DNA from: Trueperella bialowiezensis
GTDB taxonomy: Bacteria; Actinomycetota; Actinomycetes; Actinomycetales; Actinomycetaceae
Assembly: GCF_900637955.1 (NCBI RefSeq)
Contig: NZ_LR134476.1
Span: 434,001 to 498,000 of the forward strand
Direction of reading: 5' to 3'
DNA length: 64,000 nucleotides
Shown piece by piece: positions 15,804 through 23,175 of the stretch (position 1 is its first letter; each line of letters starts with the position of its first letter). A program made the position numbers and the translations under genes. Below the pieces are notes generated by a model. That model saw only the letters and a program-made list of their open reading frames with translations, was not told the DNA's origin and did no database searches.

Positions 15804-16781
15804 ATGGCAAGCGGACTTCTCGCGCTGTTAGACGACATCGCCGCGCTGGCACGGGTTGCCGCGGCGTCACTTGATGACATCGCGGCCGGTGCTGCTAAGG
15901 CCGGGTCGAAAGCGATCGGCGTCGTTATTGACGATACGGCGGTCACCCCGCAATACGTGGACGGGCTCAGTCCCTCGCGTGAGTTGCCGATCATCAAGCG
16001 AATTTTCGTCGGCTCGCTGCGCAACAAGCTGGTGTTTATTGTGCCTGTGGCGTTGCTGCTGTCTCAGTTCGCGCCCTGGCTCCTCACACCGTTACTTATG
16101 CTAGGTGGCACCTACCTGGCCTATGAGGGGGCACACAAGGTCATCGACAAGCTACGCCGCGGCGGCGAAACTAAGAAGGACGCCCCGGCCGCTGTGCAAG
16201 GCCCCGAGGCCGAAGACCGCATCGTCAAAGAAGCCACCACCACGGATTTCATCCTGTCGGCTGAGATCATGGTGATCTCGCTCAACGAGGTTGCTGACGA
16301 AGTGTTGTGGATGCGGGCGGTGATTCTCATCTTGGTGGCGATTGGGATTACCGTGCTCGTTTACGGCGTGGTTGCGATCTTGGTGAAGATGGACGACGTC
16401 GGGGTGTGGCTTGCGAAGAAACGCAACAGCGCCGTCGCTGCCTTTGGCCGAGGCCTGTTTGCTGCGATGCCGAAACTCATGAGCGCGATCACCGCGGTGG
16501 GTACTGTCGCCATGTTGTGGGTTGGCGGGCACATCGTGCTTGTTGGACTTGACGAGCTGGTGTGGGCTGGCCCGCTCGAACTGGGTCACGCGATCACGAA
16601 TGCGCTCGGCGCGACCGGGTTCTTCGCCTGGCTCATCGACACCGCATATTCCGCGCTGTTCGGCCTAGTGTGGCGCGCGCTCGTCGTCGGCATTGTGGCA
16701 CTCCTACCGTTTGGCCATAAAGAAGAACCCGTCAAAATCGAACAGGGCGACGACGGCCACCTCCACGCACTCAAACGCTAG
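15804..16781 (+). CDS. DUF808 membrane protein (YedI-like)
   Basis: 325 aa. It starts MASGLLALLDDIAALARVAA, the characteristic DUF808 N-terminus, and has about six to seven hydrophobic segments from residue 70 onward. It carries EGAHKVIDKL and SAEIMVISLNEV, both typical of the family. The function of DUF808 inner-membrane proteins is unknown. It follows pepO by 39 nt, so they may be co-transcribed, although no functional link is known. Confidence 0.88.
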   Translation: MASGLLALLDDIAALARVAAASLDDIAAGAAKAGSKAIGVVIDDTAVTPQYVDGLSPSRELPIIKRIFVGSLRNKLVFIVPVALLLSQFAPWLLTPLLMLGGTYLAYEGAHKVIDKLRRGGETKKDAPAAVQGPEAEDRIVKEATTTDFILSAEIMVISLNEVADEVLWMRAVILILVAIGITVLVYGVVAILVKMDDVGVWLAKKRNSAVAAFGRGLFAAMPKLMSAITAVGTVAMLWVGGHIVLVGLDELVWAGPLELGHAITNALGATGFFAWLIDTAYSALFGLVWRALVVGIVALLPFGHKEEPVKIEQGDDGHLHALKR

Positions 16782-16817
16782 CGTCCAGACCACCATCGGG
16801 TCCGAAGCGGTTAAGCG

Positions 16818-17417
16818 CTAGTCGAAGATCGGACCAACGTCGCGTGAGCGCTTGAGCTCGAAGAAGCCTTTCGTCTGTGCGAGTGCCAACGTTCCGTCCC
16901 ACGCTTTGAGCGCTGCCTCGCCCTTTGGAGCCGGCGACATGACCGGGCCAAAGAACGCGGTTCCGCCCGCTTGGATGATGGGCACGCCGACGTCGTCGCC
17001 CACCAGGTCGAGTGCTTCTTGTGTGCTCGCGGCGACGGCGTCGTCGTACTGGCCGGCCTCGGCCTGCTCAAGCAGTTTTGCGTCAAGGCCGACGTCGGCG
17101 AGTGCCGCGAGGATCGTCTCGTTCGTCTGTGGCTCGCCGTCGTTATGTGCCCGCGTGCCAATCGCGGTGTAAAAATCACCAAGCTTGTCTGGAGCTTCTA
17201 CGGCAACTGCCATGGAGATCCGGCCCCAGTTACGAATCTTGTCAATATGTGCTCGGTACTTCTCCGGAAGCTCTTGATCGCGGTTCAGCTCGAACAGGGA
17301 AAACGGTTTCCACGTCACGTCAAGATCGCGCTGGCGCGCTACGTCAACAAGCCACCGGGACGTAATCCACGTCCATGGACACGAAGGGTCGAACCAAAAG
17401 CTAACTTTTTCACTCAT
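16818..17417 (-). CDS. DsbA-like oxidoreductase related to Rv2466c, resolving Cys absent
   Basis: 199 aa from the ATG at 17417; the longer frame adds an unconserved N-terminus. FWFDPSCPWTWITSRWLVDV matches the start of the mycothiol-dependent reductase Rv2466c, and the rest (FFGPVMSPAPKGEAALK, then GFFELKR) follows it too. The family motif is CPWC; here Cys13 is kept but the second Cys is Thr16. It could act as a monothiol enzyme using mycothiol. It is probably cytosolic, with no signal peptide. It is convergent with the DUF808 gene. Confidence 0.82.
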   Translation of the reverse strand: MSEKVSFWFDPSCPWTWITSRWLVDVARQRDLDVTWKPFSLFELNRDQELPEKYRAHIDKIRNWGRISMAVAVEAPDKLGDFYTAIGTRAHNDGEPQTNETILAALADVGLDAKLLEQAEAGQYDDAVAASTQEALDLVGDDVGVPIIQAGGTAFFGPVMSPAPKGEAALKAWDGTLALAQTKGFFELKRSRDVGPIFD

Positions 17418-17486
17418 GCCCCCATTGTGGCTGATCGAACCCACGCTCGCCAACGCGAGCGATTCGCGAGCGCGCACCTAAGCGTT

Positions 17487-17555
17487 TATACTGGTAGCGC
17501 GGCATTTTGACACACAAGGAAAGCGCACGTTTTCGTACGCTTTTGTTTGCGTGTC
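17487..17555 (+). promoter_or_regulatory. Promoter -10 box and leader hairpin of lactate permease
   Basis: TATACT (17487-17492) is a good -10 element. Just past the expected start site lies a long imperfect hairpin (17509-17555). GACAC pairs with GTGTC at the base, then CAA with TTG, AAAGCG with CGCTTT, and ACG with CGT around a TTTT loop. It is in the 5-prime leader, 35 nt before the permease ATG, so it is not an end-of-gene terminator for an upstream plus-strand gene. It may control lldP expression; this is inferred. Confidence 0.45.
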
Positions 17556-17589
17556 CTCGTCTCTCATCAACGTAGATAGGTAAAACACT

Positions 17590-19233
17590 ATGTATCAGCC
17601 CGAATTGGCGCCGATCGCGGATAATCTTGCGGCATCGGCGCTAGTTGCCATCCTTCCGTTACTCGCGGTCTTCGTGCTCATTGGCGTGGTTCGTATGAAA
17701 GCGCACTGGGCTGGGTTGATCGGTGTGGGCGTTGCGTTGGCTGTGGCGATATTCGGCTACAACATGCCGGCAGGAATGGCAGTATCGTCCGGATTGCACG
17801 GCGCACTGTTCGGTATTTTCCCTATCACGTGGATCGTGCTCACCGCGATTTTCTATTTCGAACTCACGGTGGCTTCAGGGCATCACGATGACCTGATGAA
17901 AACCTTTAATGCGATCTCCTTCGATCCGCGGGTTCTCGGGCTTCTCATCGCGTTTAGCTTCTGCTCGCTCTTGGAGGCGCTCGCCGGATTCGGGGCACCG
18001 ATTGCCATTGTGGTGGCGATGCTGATTGCGCTTGGTTTCCCGCCGGTTAAGGCCGCGATTATTGCCCTTGTAGGTAACACGATGGCCGTGCCGTTCGGCG
18101 CGATGGCCACTCCGGTCATCACGGGTGCGAATCTCACCGGTATCGACTTGGGCAACATGTCGTTCACCGTCACGATGATCACCGGAACCCTGGTCGGGCT
18201 CGTTCCGTTCCTCATGTTGGCCATCATGGACGGGGTCAAGGGCCTGAAGGAAGTCTGGCCGCTCGCCCTCGTTCTAGGCGCATCTTTTGCGGCGCTCACG
18301 ATCGCTTCGGCGAAGTTCGGCGCACCCGGACTGGTCAACATGGTGGCAGGACTTGGAAGCCTGGCAATCGGCGTCGGCATGCTGTTCATCTGGAAACCGA
18401 AGGGCGCCGAAGCTGCACTCCAGCGGGTCACCGGCAAGGACGCCGCGCAGCTGCCCAAAGAAAAAGTTACCCGCTCAGAAGTCACCTGGGCGCTCTTCCC
18501 CTACGTGCTCATTATCGTGGTCTTCGGTGTCACGCAGCTGGTCACGCCTGTCAAGAATTGGCTGGCTTCCACGAATATTCTCATCGAGTGGCCGCTTCTT
18601 TCCAACGACGGCGTCGCCCAGGTTCTCAACGCGCACGGCGAACCGTCCTCCTCAGTGGTTTACAACTTCCAGTGGTTGAGCTCGCCGGGAACGATCCTCT
18701 TGATCACCGGTATCGCGGTTGGGCTTATTTACGGGATGGGCATGAAGAAAACGCTGGGCGTGTTTGGCCAGCAGCTGTACAAGTTGCGTTGGACGTTCGT
18801 CACCATCGGCGCCGTGCTCGCCCTTGCCTACATCATGAATATTTCGGGGCAGACCCTCACGATTGGCACGTTCATCGCGGGTGCGGGCAAGATCTTCCCG
18901 TTCCTCGCTCCCCTGCTGGGATGGATCGGCGGAGCTGTCACGGGCTCGGGCACGTCTACCACCGCCCTGTTCTCCAACTTGCAGCAGGCGGCTGCCAACC
19001 AGATCGGCGTCAACGAAAACCTCTTGGTTGCTGCGAACACGGCCGGAGGTGCGGCTGGCAAGATGATCAGCCCGCAAAACCTTGCGATCGCAGCAGGCGC
19101 GATGCCGGAAAGCGGCAAGGAGCCGGAGATCTTGCGCAAGGCCGCCCCGTGGTCCGCGCTGTTCATCGTGGCCATGTGCCTGCTCGTCGGCTTGCAGGCA
19201 ACCGGCCCGCTCACGTGGATGATCCCGGCATAA
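17590..19233 (+). CDS. lldP: L-lactate permease
   Basis: 547 aa, about 12-14 membrane helices, LctP family. It imports lactate (and glycolate) with protons. It contains LEALAGFGAPIAIVVAMLIA and the conserved late segment GSGTSTTALFSNLQQ followed by NTAGGAAGKMISPQNLAIA. It heads a four-gene operon with lutABC: the gap to lutA is 28 nt. Together they give uptake of L-lactate and its oxidation to pyruvate. No lactate-responsive regulator gene is adjacent. Confidence 0.95.
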   Translation: MYQPELAPIADNLAASALVAILPLLAVFVLIGVVRMKAHWAGLIGVGVALAVAIFGYNMPAGMAVSSGLHGALFGIFPITWIVLTAIFYFELTVASGHHDDLMKTFNAISFDPRVLGLLIAFSFCSLLEALAGFGAPIAIVVAMLIALGFPPVKAAIIALVGNTMAVPFGAMATPVITGANLTGIDLGNMSFTVTMITGTLVGLVPFLMLAIMDGVKGLKEVWPLALVLGASFAALTIASAKFGAPGLVNMVAGLGSLAIGVGMLFIWKPKGAEAALQRVTGKDAAQLPKEKVTRSEVTWALFPYVLIIVVFGVTQLVTPVKNWLASTNILIEWPLLSNDGVAQVLNAHGEPSSSVVYNFQWLSSPGTILLITGIAVGLIYGMGMKKTLGVFGQQLYKLRWTFVTIGAVLALAYIMNISGQTLTIGTFIAGAGKIFPFLAPLLGWIGGAVTGSGTSTTALFSNLQQAAANQIGVNENLLVAANTAGGAAGKMISPQNLAIAAGAMPESGKEPEILRKAAPWSALFIVAMCLLVGLQATGPLTWMIPA

Positions 19234-19261
19234 CTTTAAGTTTGGTAAAGAAAGGAAACCT

Positions 19262-20050
19262 ATGACGTCCAAGCAAGGTGCGGCAGCACCTAAAACAGTG
19301 GCCTTGTTTGCTACGTGTATTAACGACATCATTGGGCAGCGCATCCTGAAAGCGACCACCGTGTTGCTTGAGCGGCTAGGGTGCCGAGTTGTGTTCCCGC
19401 GTGAACAAACCTGTTGCGGCCAGATGTTCACCAATTCCGGTTATTTCGACAAGGGGCTAGCCACAGTCACGCCCTTCCTTGAGGCGTTCGAGCCCTACGA
19501 GTACATCGTGGCGCCGTCCGGCTCGTGTGTGGGAAGCGTACGCGAGCAGTTCCCGATGCTCACCACGTGGGCCGACGACGCCGCGCTCGGCTCACGAGTG
19601 GACAGCCTCATGCCTCGCGTCTATGACATCAGCGAGTTCATCGTTGACGTGTTGGGAACCACCGACGTCGGGGCCTACTTCCCACACTCGGTTACCTACC
19701 ATCCCAACTGCCACTCCTTGCGAGTGGCACAGATTGGGGAACGGGCCGAGGATTTGCTTCGCGGTGTTGAAGGCTTGCGTTACGTGGAGCTTCCCGAAAA
19801 GACCCAGTGCTGCGGTTTCGGAGGCACGTTCTCGCTCAAGAACTCTGACGTGTCGATCGCGATGGCCAACGACAAGGCCGATCACATCGAATCCACGAAT
19901 GTTGACTACGTCGCCACCGGCGATACCGGATGCCTGCTCAATTTTGGCGGCGTGCTCAAGCGCCGCGGTTCAGCCCCGCAGCCCATCCACATCGCCGAAA
20001 TTCTTGCCAGTGTGAAAACCCCGGCATACGCAGGAGGTATGAACCGATGA
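19262..20050 (+). CDS. lutA: Lactate utilization protein A, Cys-rich Fe-S subunit
   Basis: 262 aa, with AAAGGA before the ATG. It has two CCG domains (EQTCCGQMF and, in the second half, KTQCCGFGGTFSLKNS), which in this family bind [4Fe-4S] clusters of heterodisulfide-reductase type. It is part of the LutABC L-lactate dehydrogenase complex that converts lactate to pyruvate. Its stop overlaps the lutB start (ATGA), so the two are translationally coupled. Confidence 0.94.
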   Translation: MTSKQGAAAPKTVALFATCINDIIGQRILKATTVLLERLGCRVVFPREQTCCGQMFTNSGYFDKGLATVTPFLEAFEPYEYIVAPSGSCVGSVREQFPMLTTWADDAALGSRVDSLMPRVYDISEFIVDVLGTTDVGAYFPHSVTYHPNCHSLRVAQIGERAEDLLRGVEGLRYVELPEKTQCCGFGGTFSLKNSDVSIAMANDKADHIESTNVDYVATGDTGCLLNFGGVLKRRGSAPQPIHIAEILASVKTPAYAGGMNR

Positions 20051-21579
20051 GCCAAACACAAGAACGACTTACACCAGCTCCCCCACCAGGCGACCTCATT
20101 GATTCGCCACCGTTCCCCAAGGGAGCCGTGGTTCAGCTGGCTAATCCGACCCAGCGCAAGAATCTCCACCATGCCACTCATACGATTCGGGCCAAGCGCG
20201 CGAACGTCGTCGCTGAACTCGATAACTGGCAGGAGATCCGCCGCGCGGGCGAAGCGATTAAGACGCGCGTGGGCAGGCACTTGCGTTACTACCTCGAACA
20301 GTTCGAAAAGAACGCCACCGCCGCTGGTGCTGTGGTGCACTGGGCGCGCGACGCCGAAGAAGCAAACAGGATCGTCATCGACCTCGTCAAGCAAACCGGC
20401 GAAACCGAGGTGACCAAGGTCAAATCCATGGTCACCCAGGAAATAAACCTGAACGAGGCGCTCGAGGCCGAACGCATCGCGGCATGGGAAACCGACCTTG
20501 CTGAACTGATCGTCCAGCTCGGCCACGATCGCCCCAGCCACATCCTGGTGCCGGCGATCCACCGTAATAGGAGCGAAGTGCGGGAAATCTTCCTGCGCGA
20601 AATGGGTCTATACGGCACGCCCGCCCCCGAGGATCTCAGCGACGACCCGGCAGAACTCGCCGGCGCCGCCCGCACGCACCTGCGCAACAAGTTCCTGCGC
20701 ACCAAGGTCGGCATCTCGGGCGCGAACTTCGCGATTGCGGAAACCGGATCGCTCGTCGTCGTCGAATCCGAGGGCAACGGGCGGATGAACCTGACCCTGC
20801 CCGAAACGCTGATTTCATGCGTGGGGATCGAGAAGCTGCTTCCCAAAGTGGAAGATCTGGAAGTGTTCCTCCAGTTGCTGCCACGCTCGTCAACAGGTGA
20901 GCGTATGGCGCCGTACACGTCGCTGTGGACAGGCCCGTCCCCCGATGGCGACGGCCCACAAAACGTCCACATCGTGCTCATGGACAACGGGCGTACGAAC
21001 GTCCTCAAGGACGAGGTGGGGCGCGCAGCACTGCGGTGTATCCGCTGTTCGGCATGCTTGAACATTTGCCCGGTGTACGAAAAGGTGGGCGGCGGAGCCT
21101 ACGGATCGGTCTACCCCGGCCCGATCGGCGCGATCCTCAACCCGCAGCTGCGCGGCATGGAATCGGAGATCGACAAGTCGCTGCCGTTCGCATCCACCCT
21201 GTGCGGGGCGTGCGACGACGTGTGCCCGGTTAAAATCCCGATCTCGAAGATCTTGGTCTACCTACGCCATAAGGCTGTGCAGGCGAAGAAAGAAGAGGGA
21301 GGGCTGCATATTGAGCCGGCACTCATGGAAGTCGGCGGCTGGGCGCTTTCCAGCGGCAAAAACCTCGAACTTGCCGGCAAACTCACGAGCGCAGCCAGTT
21401 CAGTCGGCTCGAAGCTCTTCGACAAGATCGGCGACTGGCCAATCCCCGGTGCGAACCGCTGGCTACGGGCACGTGACGTGCCGATGATCCCCAAGTCGTT
21501 TAGACACGAGTGGGATGCGCGCCCATCTGGCGATCACGCTGGCGGCCACGATGTCCCGGCGAAAGACGAGGAGGAGTAA
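20047..21579 (+). CDS. lutB: Lactate utilization protein B, ferredoxin-type Fe-S subunit
   Basis: 510 aa from the ATG that overlaps the lutA stop; a longer upstream frame inside lutA is not needed. The N-terminal LUD domain carries ISGANFAIAETGSLVVVESE. Two [4Fe-4S] motifs follow: CIRCSACLNICPVY and CGACDDVCPVKIP. It transfers electrons from lactate oxidation towards the respiratory chain. Its stop overlaps the lutC ATG by one base. Confidence 0.95.
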   Translation: MSQTQERLTPAPPPGDLIDSPPFPKGAVVQLANPTQRKNLHHATHTIRAKRANVVAELDNWQEIRRAGEAIKTRVGRHLRYYLEQFEKNATAAGAVVHWARDAEEANRIVIDLVKQTGETEVTKVKSMVTQEINLNEALEAERIAAWETDLAELIVQLGHDRPSHILVPAIHRNRSEVREIFLREMGLYGTPAPEDLSDDPAELAGAARTHLRNKFLRTKVGISGANFAIAETGSLVVVESEGNGRMNLTLPETLISCVGIEKLLPKVEDLEVFLQLLPRSSTGERMAPYTSLWTGPSPDGDGPQNVHIVLMDNGRTNVLKDEVGRAALRCIRCSACLNICPVYEKVGGGAYGSVYPGPIGAILNPQLRGMESEIDKSLPFASTLCGACDDVCPVKIPISKILVYLRHKAVQAKKEEGGLHIEPALMEVGGWALSSGKNLELAGKLTSAASSVGSKLFDKIGDWPIPGANRWLRARDVPMIPKSFRHEWDARPSGDHAGGHDVPAKDEEE

Positions 21580-22223
21580 TGGGAGCTCGCGAAGAAATTT
21601 TCGCCCGTATTGACGCCGCGCTCGCGGATGTCACGGATCCTGATCCGGAAGAAACCCCGGTGGACTGGGAGTACGGCCTGCCCACTGACGTGTCGAACGT
21701 CGTGGAACTGTTCTTGGAACGGGTTGCTGATTACCGGGCCGAGGTCGAGGAAGTACAGGCTGACGATGTGCCCGAGGCCGTGGTTCGCCACCTCCGCCTT
21801 GCTGGTGCCGAATCCGTGGTGTTGCCCGCGGGGCTTGAGCCTTCGTGGCGCGAGGCCATTGCCGACGCCGGGATCACCATTCACGACGACGATGGGCTGA
21901 CCGCCCGTGAGCTCAACGAGATCGATGCGGTGGTCACCGCCGCTGCTCTCGGTATCGCGGAGACGGGCACGTTCGTCATGGATCACCGGCCCGATCAGGG
22001 CAGGCGCGCACTCACGCTGGTGCCGGACGTGCACGTGTGCGTGGTTCGTAAAGATCAGGTGGTGACCGACTTGCCGGAGGCGATGACCCGCCTCAAGCCG
22101 GCTATCTTGGAGGGCCAGCCGCTGACCTACGTGTCTGGGCCGTCGGCCACGTCGGATATCGAGCTTAACCGTGTGGAAGGGGTGCACGGTCCGCGTATTT
22201 TGCACGTGATCGTCGCCGACTAG
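21579..22223 (+). CDS. lutC: Lactate utilization protein C
   Basis: 214 aa, with the start shared with the lutB stop (TAATG). It is a LUD-domain protein: AALGIAETGTFVMD and the C-terminal GPSATSDIELNRVEGVHGPR are the family signature. It is the third component of LutABC and its biochemical role within the complex is not clear. It is the last gene of the lactate operon; only weak terminator-like sequence follows. Confidence 0.94.
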   Translation: MGAREEIFARIDAALADVTDPDPEETPVDWEYGLPTDVSNVVELFLERVADYRAEVEEVQADDVPEAVVRHLRLAGAESVVLPAGLEPSWREAIADAGITIHDDDGLTARELNEIDAVVTAAALGIAETGTFVMDHRPDQGRRALTLVPDVHVCVVRKDQVVTDLPEAMTRLKPAILEGQPLTYVSGPSATSDIELNRVEGVHGPRILHVIVAD

Positions 22224-22331
22224 CCCGCCTAAGCCGCTAGAAAGTTTTCCACTGGTCGTCATACGCGGGCGCTATCCACATGTCCCCGATTCTCGCAGTC
22301 GGGCTTGGATGCGCCCGCGTACGATGACCTC

Positions 22332-22889
22332 ATGACGATTTCAGACATTCATGAAGAGGATCGGCCGGATGCTCCCCCTCGCCCGCGGTGGGCACAGCAG
22401 TCCGACCTGTTACGCGACTATTACGACACCGAATGGGGCTTTCCCACCAGCGATTCCCAGCAGATCTTTGAGCTCATCGTGCTCGAGGGATTCCAATCCG
22501 GGCTCTCGTGGGAAACCGTGCTACGAAAACGGCCGGCTTTTCGCGAGGCTTTCGCTGGTTTCGACCCGCACATTATCGCAGAGTTCACTGACGACGACGT
22601 CGCACGCCTACTCGACAACCCGGGCATTATTCGAAACGAACGCAAAATCCGGGCAGCAATCACCAACGCCCGCGCAACCGTGGCGCTGGAAGCTTCCGGG
22701 GTTGACCTCGGTGAGCTCGTGTGGTCGTTCGCACCTGACAATCCGTACGAGCCCGGCCCGGAGGCAGGCCAGTCAGCCGAGTCGTCAGCACTTGCGAAAG
22801 AGCTGAAACACCGTGGCTTCACGTTTGTTGGCCCAGTGACGATGTTTGCGCTCATGCAGGCGATTGGAATGTACGATCACCGACTGTAA
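22332..22889 (+). CDS. tag: DNA-3-methyladenine glycosylase I, zinc ligands mostly missing
   Basis: 185 aa from the ATG at 22332 (an ATG at 22305 is also in frame, and neither has a strong RBS). It excises 3-methyladenine from DNA. The catalytic region LEGFQSGLSWETVLRKR keeps the key Glu, and FVGPVTMFALMQAIGM matches the family. In E. coli TAG, Cys4, His17, His175 and Cys179 hold a zinc. Here the N-terminal Cys is absent, YHDxEWG has become YYDTEWG, and the protein ends at YDHRL before the last Cys. The fold must be held without the zinc snap. Confidence 0.88.
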   Translation: MTISDIHEEDRPDAPPRPRWAQQSDLLRDYYDTEWGFPTSDSQQIFELIVLEGFQSGLSWETVLRKRPAFREAFAGFDPHIIAEFTDDDVARLLDNPGIIRNERKIRAAITNARATVALEASGVDLGELVWSFAPDNPYEPGPEAGQSAESSALAKELKHRGFTFVGPVTMFALMQAIGMYDHRL

Positions 22890-22901
22890 CGGGCTTTCCG
22901 C

Positions 22902-23165
22902 CTAGGACGGCAGTTGTGATACGCACTTGGCAAGTTCAACGGCTGTCTGCTCCGCACCCGCGCCAAGAATTACTTGCACCGCATCGTGTTGGAGCACGAC
23001 GCCGATCACCCCAAGTTCTCGTAACGCTTCGCCGTCAACCAGGTTCTTATCGTGTAGACCCACCCGGATACGCGATAGCGCGCCCTCGACTGAGCGGATG
23101 TTCTCGGCTCCACCCAGAGCGGCGAGAAGCCCGCCGATGTCCACCGATACCTGTACTGCGTTCAC
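22902..23165 (-). CDS. Stand-alone PTS EIIB-like domain without the phospho-cysteine
   Basis: 87 aa, GTG start, 10 nt after malQ on the same strand. The layout is that of a glucose-type EIIB domain: LGGAENIRSVEGALSRIRV, then LRELGVIGVVLQHDAVQVILG. In active EIIB the motif is DACxTRLR with the phosphorylated Cys; here that position is Ala29 (EGALSRIR). It therefore cannot carry phosphate on Cys. It may be a regulatory or structural relic, perhaps a sensor linked to maltodextrin use with MalQ. Confidence 0.75.
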   Translation of the reverse strand: MNAVQVSVDIGGLLAALGGAENIRSVEGALSRIRVGLHDKNLVDGEALRELGVIGVVLQHDAVQVILGAGAEQTAVELAKCVSQLPS

Positions 23166-23175
23166 ATTATCCAGT

